Below, piece after piece: positions 53,753 through 61,715 of a stretch of 64,000 nt of DNA; within the stretch, counting starts at the first letter, position 1, and each line of letters opens with the position of its first letter. The position numbers were made by a program, and so were the translations under genes. Source of the DNA: G965233625 sp965233625. Its GTDB lineage: Bacteria; Planctomycetota; Planctomycetia; Pirellulales; Pirellulaceae. The notes under the pieces are model-generated. The model was not told where the DNA came from. It made no database searches and saw only the letters and a list, made by a program, of their open reading frames with translations. The stretch lies in assembly GCA_965233625.1 (NCBI GenBank), contig OZ247499.1, positions 62,001-126,000 on the forward strand, given 5' to 3'.

Positions 53753-55027
53753 GTGGCTGCAAAGCATTGCCAGACAGCCGCCGCGAAGCAGACGCTAAAA
53801 ACGCTCGCCACCGCCGCCTGTTTCTTCATCCTGACGCAGGCAAGCGTTTACGCCAGCGAACCGCTTATTGAATTCTCTGGCGCCACGATGGGCACTGCCT
53901 ACTCGATCAAGGTGGCCGGCGATTCCGTTCCAGAAGATCTTCAGCAACAGGTTGATCAGCGGTTGGACGAGATCAACGCGTTGATGTCAACCTATGAAGC
54001 AGAGTCTGAGGTGTCGCGGTTCAACCGGGCGCCTGCGGAAACCTGGTTCGAGGTTTCTGCTGAAACACTACAAGTCGTGCTGCTAGCGCAAGAAATATCG
54101 CGCACGTCTGACGGCGCCTTCGACATCACGACCGGCCCCCTGGTCAGACTCTGGGGCTTCGGCGCGGGGGCTGAAACCACGGGTTTCAAGCCGCCAGGTG
54201 AGAATGAAATTAAAACGGTGCTGGCAAAGACTGGATTCAGCCGGTTGAAGGTCAGGAAGGATCCTCCCGCTTTGCAGAAATTGGTCGATGGTCTGGAGAT
54301 AGACTTATCAGGCATCGCGAAGGGCTACGCGGTTGATCAGGTGGCTCAAGTGTTGATGTCTCACGGGATAAAGAATTACCTGGTTGAGATTGGCGGAGAA
54401 GTACGCGTCGGCGGCGAACGTTCAGCGGGCGCCCCCTGGCGGGTGGGAATCGAGGCGCCGGATACAGACGCCAGGCGTGTGCACAGCGTGCTGAAGCTTA
54501 CCAGCACAGCGATGGCTTCATCGGGTGATTACCGCAACTACCATGAATACGATGGCGTGCGATATTCACACACCATCAATCCATCGACTGGCCGCCCGGT
54601 TTCGCACAATTTGACTGCCGTCACCACGCTCGCTAAGGATTGTGCAACGGCAGACGCAGCGGCAACCGCCATCCTTGTTCTCGGCCCGGAGCAGGGCAAG
54701 ATGTGGGCTGAATCGCAGGGCATTGCGGCAATTTCTTTTTCCCGTACAGAAGGCGCGATCAAGCAGCAACAAACGGATGACTTTCCCAAAGAAATCTTTG
54801 CGGAAAAAGATACGCCTGCCGCAAGCCTTAGCGGAATGCTGCTGGCGTCAGCCGTCATCTTCGGGCTGGCGATCCTGGCAATGTCCATCGGCGTTGTGTT
54901 CGGCAGGTCGCGTATTCGCGGCAGTTGCGGCGGATTGGCGAACCTGAAAGACAAGCAAGGTAACCCCATCTGCCAAGCGTGCACAAAACCTTCACCAGAC
55001 TGTGATGGCACGCCCGAATCGCCGTGA
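53753..55027 (+). CDS. apbE: ApbE flavin transferase fused to an NqrM-like domain
   Basis: This is a bipartite NQR maturation protein of 424 residues, starting at GTG 53753, 2 bp after nqrF. The frame is open further upstream only inside nqrF. An export signal (TLATAACFFILTQASVYA) is followed by the ApbE fold, FAD:protein FMN transferase: FDITTGPLVRLWGFGAG, DLSGIAKGYAVDQ, VEIGGEVRVGG, YSHTINPSTGRPV and CATADAAATAILVLG. From about residue 360 a membrane helix (LASAVIFGLAILAMSIGVVF) leads to GSCGGLANLKDKQGNPICQA and a Cys-rich end. Four Cys in that tail match the layout of NqrM (DUF539), which inserts iron in NQR. Confidence 0.93.
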   Translation: MAAKHCQTAAAKQTLKTLATAACFFILTQASVYASEPLIEFSGATMGTAYSIKVAGDSVPEDLQQQVDQRLDEINALMSTYEAESEVSRFNRAPAETWFEVSAETLQVVLLAQEISRTSDGAFDITTGPLVRLWGFGAGAETTGFKPPGENEIKTVLAKTGFSRLKVRKDPPALQKLVDGLEIDLSGIAKGYAVDQVAQVLMSHGIKNYLVEIGGEVRVGGERSAGAPWRVGIEAPDTDARRVHSVLKLTSTAMASSGDYRNYHEYDGVRYSHTINPSTGRPVSHNLTAVTTLAKDCATADAAATAILVLGPEQGKMWAESQGIAAISFSRTEGAIKQQQTDDFPKEIFAEKDTPAASLSGMLLASAVIFGLAILAMSIGVVFGRSRIRGSCGGLANLKDKQGNPICQACTKPSPDCDGTPESP

Positions 55028-55061
55028 TACTTCGTCCATCGATGGTTGGCCTGAGCACTGA

Positions 55062-55862
55062 TTACTCCACGCCAGGGCCAAGTTCCAGGATGGAGAATAT
55101 CGCGCGGTGATCGGACGCGACCGCCTCTTCCAGCACTTTGAAATCAACAATCTTCCAGCGGTTGCTGGAAAGATGCAATATGAAGTCGATCTGTTTCGTC
55201 GGCTGCGTAACAGGCACCGTGGCCACCAGCTTTTCGTTGGCGCGGCGCCATAGCGTTTCAAGTTCTTGCAGTGTCTTGCTATCAGGTGTCGCGTTCAGAT
55301 CGCCGGCGAGCAACGCGGGGCGTTTCTTATGCTTCGCGATCAGATCGTTAATGAATTTTGCTGAAGCTACGCGTTCGCGTTCGTCAGTGCGGTGATCGAA
55401 GTGCGTGGCTAAGAGTAGCAACGGCTGTTTCAACGCCGGGATTTGAATTTCAGCCTCGATCACGCCGCGTTGTTCGCCGTTGTCGATGTTCGGGAGGAGA
55501 TGATTCTTATAGCGGGCAATGGGAAAGCGGGAGAGGATGGCATTGCCATATTTCCCGCCCTGCAACTTGATGTTTCCTCCAAATGCGACATGCATCTTTG
55601 TCAGACGGGCCAATTCAGCAGGCTGGTCGACATGTTGAGTCCGCTTTACTTTCTGGTCAACTTCCTGAAGGACCACAAGATCGGGTTTGACCGAGAGGAT
55701 AACGCCCGCAATGCGTTCCAGGTCCAGCTTCCGGTCGACGCCTTCGGCATGATGAATGTTGTAGCTAAGGACACGCAACGGAATTGGCTTAGCCGCGTTG
55801 GCAATCGTCGCAAGAGACAATAGAAGCGTAATTGTGGCTAGTTGAACGATTTGCATTCTCAT
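55062..55862 (-). CDS. Exported endonuclease/exonuclease/phosphatase family protein
   Basis: From the ATG at 55862 this protein has 266 residues with a signal peptide (QLATITLLLSLATIANAA). The EEP fold is complete: VLSYNIHHAEG, LVVLQEVDQ, LLATHFDHR, LLAGDLNATPDS and VASDHRAIFSI hold the metal and catalytic residues in order. Such exported members may be nucleases, sphingomyelinase-like lipid phosphatases or phosphodiesterases; the substrate cannot be inferred. The frame extends to 55952, but that part lacks a signal. It is convergent with apbE and divergent from the regulator gene. Confidence 0.9.
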   Translation of the reverse strand: MRMQIVQLATITLLLSLATIANAAKPIPLRVLSYNIHHAEGVDRKLDLERIAGVILSVKPDLVVLQEVDQKVKRTQHVDQPAELARLTKMHVAFGGNIKLQGGKYGNAILSRFPIARYKNHLLPNIDNGEQRGVIEAEIQIPALKQPLLLLATHFDHRTDERERVASAKFINDLIAKHKKRPALLAGDLNATPDSKTLQELETLWRRANEKLVATVPVTQPTKQIDFILHLSSNRWKIVDFKVLEEAVASDHRAIFSILELGPGVE

Positions 55863-56027
55863 GAGTCGTATGTGCCATTGGTTGTGGTGGATCGTCTTGC
55901 TTGAAGCTAATGCGGATTTCCGTCGAAAAGGGTTCTGCCGGACAGCCTTCATGCTAATCCGCCGTGACTAGCGGGTCGAGGTAAGACAGGCTACTTGGCA
56001 GGCTGGCGTGAAGTTAGACTCGGTAGC

Positions 56028-57176
56028 ATGAAACGTCAGGTTGCACTTATCGTTGAAACTTCCAGCCAGTATGGGCGGGAGCTTTTGAAAGGGATTGTCC
56101 GCTTCATGCGGATGTACGATGAATGGTCTGTGTTTCTTGAGCAACGTGATCTAACGAGAACACCGCCGGCGTGGCTCAATAACTGGAAGGGCGATGGGAT
56201 TATTTCCCGGCTGACCACACCGCGGCTGGTGCAGGCTGTGAAAGCGACGGGAATTCCTCTGGTTGAGCTGACCGACCGGCGGAAAGATCCCGCGTTGCCT
56301 CACGTGCGATCCGATGATGAGGCGATTGGCGTCGCGGCTTCGGAGCATCTGATGGAGCGCGGTTTCAGGCATTTCGGATATTGCGGCTTCAGTGGCGAAG
56401 CCTGGTCACAGCGCAGGCAGGATGGGTTTGTGAATGCGGTGCAGCAGGCAGGCTGGTCGTGCGACACGTACTGCTCGGCCTGGCACGGATCCGCAGCCCG
56501 GGCCTGGGAGGTGGAGCAGCAAAAGCTGGCAGCGTGGATACGAGAATTGCCACGGCCCCTCGGACTCATGGCGTGCAACGATTTGCGTGGTCAGCAGCTA
56601 TTAGATGCTTGTTCCAAAGCGAATCTCGCAGTCCCTGAAGAGGTGGCGGTTGTCGGCGTTGATAATGACGAACTGCTCTGCCGCATCTGCACTCCACCAC
56701 TGTCCAGCGTCATTCCCAATGCAGAGGCGGTTGGCTTCCGCGGTGCGGAACTGCTTTCCGGTTTAATGCACGGCCGTGAAATCGCCACGCAACCTGTTTT
56801 GATTCCGCCCGTTGGCGTCTTAACGCGGCAGTCAACCGATGTGGTCGCCATTGATGACCGGGAAGTTGCAGCGGCCCTGCGGTACATCCGCGAAAACGCC
56901 TGCCGGGGCATCCGTGTTGCGGACGTGCTGCAGAACGTTGCCGTTTCACGCAGTCACCTCGAACGGCAGTTGCGGAAGTATCTCGGGCGTAGTCCTCAGC
57001 AGGAGATCCGCAGCGTGCAGGTGAAAAAGGTCAGGGAACTGCTGGCGACGTCTGATTTATCCGCGGAACGGATCGCCGTACTCTGCGGATTCGAACATCC
57101 CGAGTACATGCACGTCGTCTTCAAACGTCTGGAAGGCATCACAGCGGGCGAGTTCCGGCGGCAGGCGCAACGCTGA
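56028..57176 (+). CDS. XylR-like AraC family transcriptional regulator
   Basis: This 382-residue regulator starts at ATG 56028; the frame is open to a TTG at 55995. The N-terminal two-thirds is a LacI/periplasmic-binding-like sugar sensor: VALIVETSSQYGRELLKGI, LMACNDLRGQQLLDAC and VAVVGVDNDELLCRICTPPL. The C-terminal AraC helix-turn-helix pair comprises IRVADVLQNVAVSRSHLER and AERIAVLCGFEHPEYMHVVF. This architecture belongs to the XylR group, which senses pentoses or related sugars. It lies about 1.8 kb before the transporter-mutarotase gene and could regulate sugar use, though no operator was identified. Confidence 0.92.
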   Translation: MKRQVALIVETSSQYGRELLKGIVRFMRMYDEWSVFLEQRDLTRTPPAWLNNWKGDGIISRLTTPRLVQAVKATGIPLVELTDRRKDPALPHVRSDDEAIGVAASEHLMERGFRHFGYCGFSGEAWSQRRQDGFVNAVQQAGWSCDTYCSAWHGSAARAWEVEQQKLAAWIRELPRPLGLMACNDLRGQQLLDACSKANLAVPEEVAVVGVDNDELLCRICTPPLSSVIPNAEAVGFRGAELLSGLMHGREIATQPVLIPPVGVLTRQSTDVVAIDDREVAAALRYIRENACRGIRVADVLQNVAVSRSHLERQLRKYLGRSPQQEIRSVQVKKVRELLATSDLSAERIAVLCGFEHPEYMHVVFKRLEGITAGEFRRQAQR

Positions 57177-57413
57177 AGCGGCTGACAAAATATCTCAGAA
57201 GCGTGACGCTGCATCTCATTGAGCGACAGGTTTTGTGCTGTCATATTGCTGAAATTGAATAGCCTGAATCAAAGGCTGTCTGGTTCGTTTGTGAACATAT
57301 TTCACGGTGCGGCGACGCTCTTTAGTCAGGGCAACACGCAGAAGAATGTGAAACTGCCAGCAAATTACCTTACAATCCGGCAATCTACTCACTAAATCTT
57401 TTCAAAACCTGGG

Positions 57414-57839
57414 GTGCTCTCTGTGAACCGTGTTCATGGCGGAACTACGCGCGAATGGCTGCGCTGGTGTGCGGCTGTTGTTCTTCTTACTTTTCTCACA
57501 GGGTGCGGCGGCAGCGCCGGCCTACAACCGATCACTGGCCGGGTAACCTTGGATGGTGAGCCGGTTGTCGACGCCAAAGTCGAATTCTTTCCCTTAGACG
57601 AAGGTGATTCCGCTTCGGCGCGTACGGACAGCGATGGTCGTTACGAACTGATCTTTGCGGGAGATCTGAAGGGCGCTCCTGCCGGGAAATACGATGTCTG
57701 GATCTCCAAAGTCAAGGACTCGCCGCGAGGCGATGTGGAGACGCTGCCCGCGGTTTACAACGAGGAAACCCAGCTTTCAGTCGAGGTCACTGCAGACGGC
57801 GGAAACCAGTTCAATTTTGATCTCAAGCGGGATGGATGA
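57414..57839 (+). CDS. Small lipoprotein with carboxypeptidase-regulatory-like fold
   Basis: This is a 141-residue lipoprotein. The signal (CAAVVLLTFLTGC) ends in the lipobox LTGC, the Cys being lipidated, followed by GGSAG. The mature part is one beta-sandwich of the carboxypeptidase-regulatory-like type: GRVTLDGEPVVDAKVEFFPL, DSDGRYELIFAGD and GKYDVWISKVK. Such lipoproteins precede DUF1559 genes in many planctomycetes, as here (63 bp). The start is GTG at 57414 or a later GTG at 57423. Function is unknown; surface or envelope structure is likely. Confidence 0.87.
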   Translation: MLSVNRVHGGTTREWLRWCAAVVLLTFLTGCGGSAGLQPITGRVTLDGEPVVDAKVEFFPLDEGDSASARTDSDGRYELIFAGDLKGAPAGKYDVWISKVKDSPRGDVETLPAVYNEETQLSVEVTADGGNQFNFDLKRDG

Positions 57840-57902
57840 CGAACGGAATTGTCCGTCATCCCTAACTTTTCTATTCGTAACTCTTCTCATCAGGACATTA
57901 TT

Positions 57903-58838
57903 GTGAAAAAGAAACGCGGATTCACGCTCGTCGAACTGCTCGTTGTCATCGCAATTATCGGCATTCTGGTCGCACTGCTACTGCCAGCCGTCCAGGCCGC
58001 CCGCGAGGCGGCGCGCCGTAGTAGTTGTACGAACAATCTGAAGCAGCTTGGACTGGGGCTGCACAATCATCACGACAGCTACGGACACTTTCCAGCCGGC
58101 TATTACCGGGTGCACAACGGCAGCGTGAAAGGCAACTGGGGCTGGGGCGCGCACATCCTGCCCTACGTAGAGCAGGAAAATCTTTATGACACGATCGGCG
58201 TTACGCAGCATGCGTCGTTGGCGCACTCGTTGAACAACAACGCCCGTCGCGTGGCCATGCAGAATCCGGTCAGTGTCTTCCGCTGCCCTTCGGATACTGG
58301 CTCTGATACAAATCCTCAGGGGCAAAGAAAGCCGGAAAGACAGAACAGCAGTAATAAGACGGCGGTTGCCATGTCGAATTACCTCGGAGCGAACAGCAGC
58401 GGGCACTTGCGGAACAACGACGGTTCGGCTGACGCCAACGCAAACGGGCTGTTCATGCGAGACCGGGAATTTCGCTTCGCAGACATCACCGACGGAACGT
58501 CAAACACCATCGCCATCGGCGAACGCACATGGCAGGCGCGCCGGGAAGGATTGCACAATTGCTGGGCGGGCATTGTCTTCGGCGCACTAGGCAATAAGGC
58601 AAACGGAAACGACGGTATTGCCTCTTGCCTGGCATCTTCGCATCAGAAGATTAACCAGTTTGGTGAGTGCCGCCGTTCTTTTAACAGCCTGCATTCAGGC
58701 GGCGCGTTGTTCGCCTTCGCAGATGGGTCTGTGCATTTCATCAGTGAAACGGTGAATCACAATACCAATGCCGCCGTCAACAGCACGATGGAACGCTTGA
58801 TGTGCCGGAACGACGGCCAGGTTGTATCGGATTACTAA
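57903..58838 (+). CDS. DUF1559 prepilin-like protein
   Basis: This 311-residue protein belongs to the DUF1559 family, much expanded in planctomycetes. The GTG at 57903 has AGGA 8-11 nt upstream. A type III prepilin signal is present (KKKRG-FTLVELLVVIAIIG, then ILVALLLPAVQAAREAARR). The family marker SCTNNLKQLGLGLHNHHDSYG follows. The C-terminus has the H-x9-DG signature in HSGGALFAFADGSVHF. It might be processed and assembled by the pilus-like system at 8.9-24.5 kb, but that link is inferred. It pairs with the lipoprotein immediately upstream. Confidence 0.95.
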   Translation: MKKKRGFTLVELLVVIAIIGILVALLLPAVQAAREAARRSSCTNNLKQLGLGLHNHHDSYGHFPAGYYRVHNGSVKGNWGWGAHILPYVEQENLYDTIGVTQHASLAHSLNNNARRVAMQNPVSVFRCPSDTGSDTNPQGQRKPERQNSSNKTAVAMSNYLGANSSGHLRNNDGSADANANGLFMRDREFRFADITDGTSNTIAIGERTWQARREGLHNCWAGIVFGALGNKANGNDGIASCLASSHQKINQFGECRRSFNSLHSGGALFAFADGSVHFISETVNHNTNAAVNSTMERLMCRNDGQVVSDY

Positions 58839-59036
58839 CGAGTCTAAAGGCGTGAACCAGATCGAATGAAGGAATTTATGAAATCCAGTTCATCGCATAA
58901 CGTGTTGGCCCCCGCGATTCACCGGGTGGTTTCCCGTTTCTGCTGCGAGACAGCCAGTGTGACCCGGACAACGTGAGCGATTGCCAGATAGAAACATGTA
59001 CGGCTTTGAGCAGGAAACCAGGCGGGAACGAACTTC

Positions 59037-61703
59037 ATGGTATTGACGCTGATCTCATTTCTTTTTTTTACGGGACTGGTAGCCGTTCTGACATGGCTCC
59101 TTACCCGTAAGGATGATCACGAAACGTCAGGCGGTTACTTTCTTGCGGGCCGTTCTTTGAGCTTTCCGCTGATTGCAGGCTCGCTGTTGCTGACGAATCT
59201 TTCGACGGAGCAGATGGTCGGGTTGAATGGCGCCGCATTTAACGACGGTCTGTGTGTGATGGTGTGGGAGGTTGTGTGCGTTGTCGCGCTGGTTTTTATG
59301 GCGTGGTTCTTCCTGCCGCGATTTCTAAAGAGCGGTGTGGCTACGGTGCCGCAGTTTTTGCAGATCCGCTTCGATGACCAGACGCAGATCATTACGAACC
59401 TGATTTTTCTGCTGGCGTACGTCGGTATTCTGCTGCCAATCATTCTCTACACCGGCGCCCGCGGCATGATTGGCATTATGGATGTCGAATCGATGCTCGG
59501 CGATTTTCCAGAACGTCTGGGCATGGATCGCGAAACCTGCGCGCTGTGGCTGATTGTCTGGATGGTGGGAATCATCGGTTCGATCTACGCGCTGTTTGGC
59601 GGATTGCGGACGGTCGCTGTTTCTGACACGCTCAATGGTATCGGGCTGCTTGTAGGTGGATTTCTTATCACCGGCCTAGCGTTGTCCATGCTGGGCGGCG
59701 ACGGCGGTATTCTGGCCGGGGTTAGCACGCTGGCGGAAGAACAGCGTGACCGGTTTAACTCCGTCGGCGTCGAAAGCTCTTCGGTGCCGTTCGGCACGAT
59801 CTTTTCCGGTATCTTTCTGCTGAATCTGTTCTACTGGACGACTAACCAGCAGATCATTCAGCGGACATTCGGTGCAAGCAGTCTGGCGGAAGGTCAAAAG
59901 GGTGTGCTGCTGACGGGCGCCCTGAAACTGCTGGGGCCGCTGTATCTGGTGATTCCCGGCATGATTGCGTTCTCACTGTTTGCTGGTGAAGACGTGAAGG
60001 CGGACACGGCGTACGGCATGCTGGTCAACAAAGTGCTGCCTGGGCCGCTGGCCGGATTCTTTGCGGCTGCGATGATCGGCGCGATTCTTTCCAGTTTTAA
60101 CTCCGCTTTGAATAGCTCTTGCACGCTGTTCAGCCTGGGACTTTACAAAGCGGTTCTGCGGCCGGACGCATCGGAGCAGCAGGTCGTGCGTAGCGGTAAG
60201 GTGTTTGGCTGGATCATTGCGGTGCTCGCGATGGCGCTCGCGCCGCTGCTGGCCAATACAAGCAGCATCTTCGGCTATTTGCAGAAGATGAACGGGATGT
60301 ACTTCATTCCCATCTTTGCGGTCGTGCTGGTGGGGATGCTCTCGAAACGCGTGCCCGCGGTAGCCGCCAAAATCGCGCTGGTTTCTGGATTTGCCATCAT
60401 CGCGATTGGCTACTTCGTACCGCCGTTTGATACGGTGGTGGCGTCGATGCACGAGTTTCAGTTTCTGGGCGTTGTTTTCGCATGGCTGATCATCCTGATG
60501 CTAGTGATCGGCGAGTTAAAGCCCCGCAAGACGGAGTTCGTGCAAGAAGATGTTGGTGCGGTTGATATGACGCCGTGGCGATTCGCCAGGCCGGCGGGAC
60601 TTGCGCTGATCGTCATCGTGTTTGCCATTTACACCACGTTCGCCGACGTCTCTGTCTTGTCTCCGCCGCCGGGTGAAGCGTTCAGCGACATCCGCGTATA
60701 CACCTTGCAGAACACCAACGGCATGACGGTGAAAGTCAGCAGCTACGGTGCGACAATCACCTCCATTGAGGCGCCTGATCGCGATGGTGAAATGGCGGAT
60801 ATCGCGCTGGGATACAACTCGGCAGAAGAGTACATGAACGCAGTGGACAAGCCATACTTCGGCGCCGTCGTGGGCCGTTATGGAAATCGCATTGCCGGCG
60901 GGCAATTCAAGATAGATGGCGAAACCTACACGCTGGCGAAGAACAACGGCCAGCATCATCTGCACGGCGGCGTGACAGGTTTTGACAAAGTTGTCTGGAA
61001 CGCCTCTTTGCTTAATGACCAGACGATTGAGCTAACCTACACCGCCAAAGATATGGAGGAAGGCTATCCGGGCAACCTTGAAGTCAAAGTTACCTACCAG
61101 TTAACCGACAACAATGAACTGGTGGTCAACTACTATGCGAAGACAGACAAGGCGACGCACGTTAACCTCACGCAACACACCTACTTCAATCTCAAGGGCG
61201 AAGGAAAGGGAGACATCCTGGACCATGAGTTGATGCTCAACGCCGGGCAGTACACGCCGGTTGATGAGGGGCTGATTCCTACCGGGGAACTGGCGGATGT
61301 GGCCGGTACGCCTTTCGATTTCAGGAAGGCAAAGCCCATCGGCCGTGACATTGCAGGCGATCACCAGCAGCTGAAATTCGGCGGCGGCTACGACCACAAC
61401 TGGGTGCTCGACACAGCCGGCGCCAGTGACGAACTGACCCTGGCCGCCCGTGTGCACGAACCGGAGAGCGGCCGCGTGCTGGAAGTTCACACCACGGAGC
61501 CAGGCATTCAGTTCTACTGCGGCAACTTTCTGGATGGTCGCCTGAAAGGAAAATCGGGCGCGGCCTACGTTCACCGTGGCGGGTTCTGCCTGGAAACGCA
61601 GCACTTCCCTGATAGTCCGAATCAGCCGGAATTTCCTTCAACACTCTTAAAGCCCGGCGAAGAATATAAGTCGAAGACCGTCTTCAAGTTTTTGGCAAAG
61701 TAG
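59037..61703 (+). CDS. Sodium/sugar symporter (SGLT type) fused to aldose 1-epimerase
   Basis: This is an 888-residue fusion with no internal stop. Residues 1 to about 545 form a sodium:solute symporter with some 14 hydrophobic segments, including SGGYFLAGRSLSFPLIAGSL, LLTNLSTEQMVGLNG, WTTNQQIIQRTFGAS and AAMIGAILSSFNSALNS. Residues 550-888 form a galactose mutarotase: YGNRIAGGQF, HHLHGGVTGFDK, VNLTQHTYFNL, GGGYDHNWVLD and LETQHFPDSPNQP supply the Arg, two His, Asp and catalytic Glu. With SGLT topology (both ends outside) the mutarotase should be periplasmic, delivering the preferred sugar anomer. It is 12 bp before the sulfatase gene. Confidence 0.94.
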   Translation: MVLTLISFLFFTGLVAVLTWLLTRKDDHETSGGYFLAGRSLSFPLIAGSLLLTNLSTEQMVGLNGAAFNDGLCVMVWEVVCVVALVFMAWFFLPRFLKSGVATVPQFLQIRFDDQTQIITNLIFLLAYVGILLPIILYTGARGMIGIMDVESMLGDFPERLGMDRETCALWLIVWMVGIIGSIYALFGGLRTVAVSDTLNGIGLLVGGFLITGLALSMLGGDGGILAGVSTLAEEQRDRFNSVGVESSSVPFGTIFSGIFLLNLFYWTTNQQIIQRTFGASSLAEGQKGVLLTGALKLLGPLYLVIPGMIAFSLFAGEDVKADTAYGMLVNKVLPGPLAGFFAAAMIGAILSSFNSALNSSCTLFSLGLYKAVLRPDASEQQVVRSGKVFGWIIAVLAMALAPLLANTSSIFGYLQKMNGMYFIPIFAVVLVGMLSKRVPAVAAKIALVSGFAIIAIGYFVPPFDTVVASMHEFQFLGVVFAWLIILMLVIGELKPRKTEFVQEDVGAVDMTPWRFARPAGLALIVIVFAIYTTFADVSVLSPPPGEAFSDIRVYTLQNTNGMTVKVSSYGATITSIEAPDRDGEMADIALGYNSAEEYMNAVDKPYFGAVVGRYGNRIAGGQFKIDGETYTLAKNNGQHHLHGGVTGFDKVVWNASLLNDQTIELTYTAKDMEEGYPGNLEVKVTYQLTDNNELVVNYYAKTDKATHVNLTQHTYFNLKGEGKGDILDHELMLNAGQYTPVDEGLIPTGELADVAGTPFDFRKAKPIGRDIAGDHQQLKFGGGYDHNWVLDTAGASDELTLAARVHEPESGRVLEVHTTEPGIQFYCGNFLDGRLKGKSGAAYVHRGGFCLETQHFPDSPNQPEFPSTLLKPGEEYKSKTVFKFLAK

Positions 61704-61715
61704 TGAGATGACACC

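Noticed and set aside
58866..58976. 36-codon frame between the DUF1559 gene and the symporter fusion
   Set aside because: No ribosome site beyond a weak GAA run, no recognisable motif and mixed composition; likely chance.
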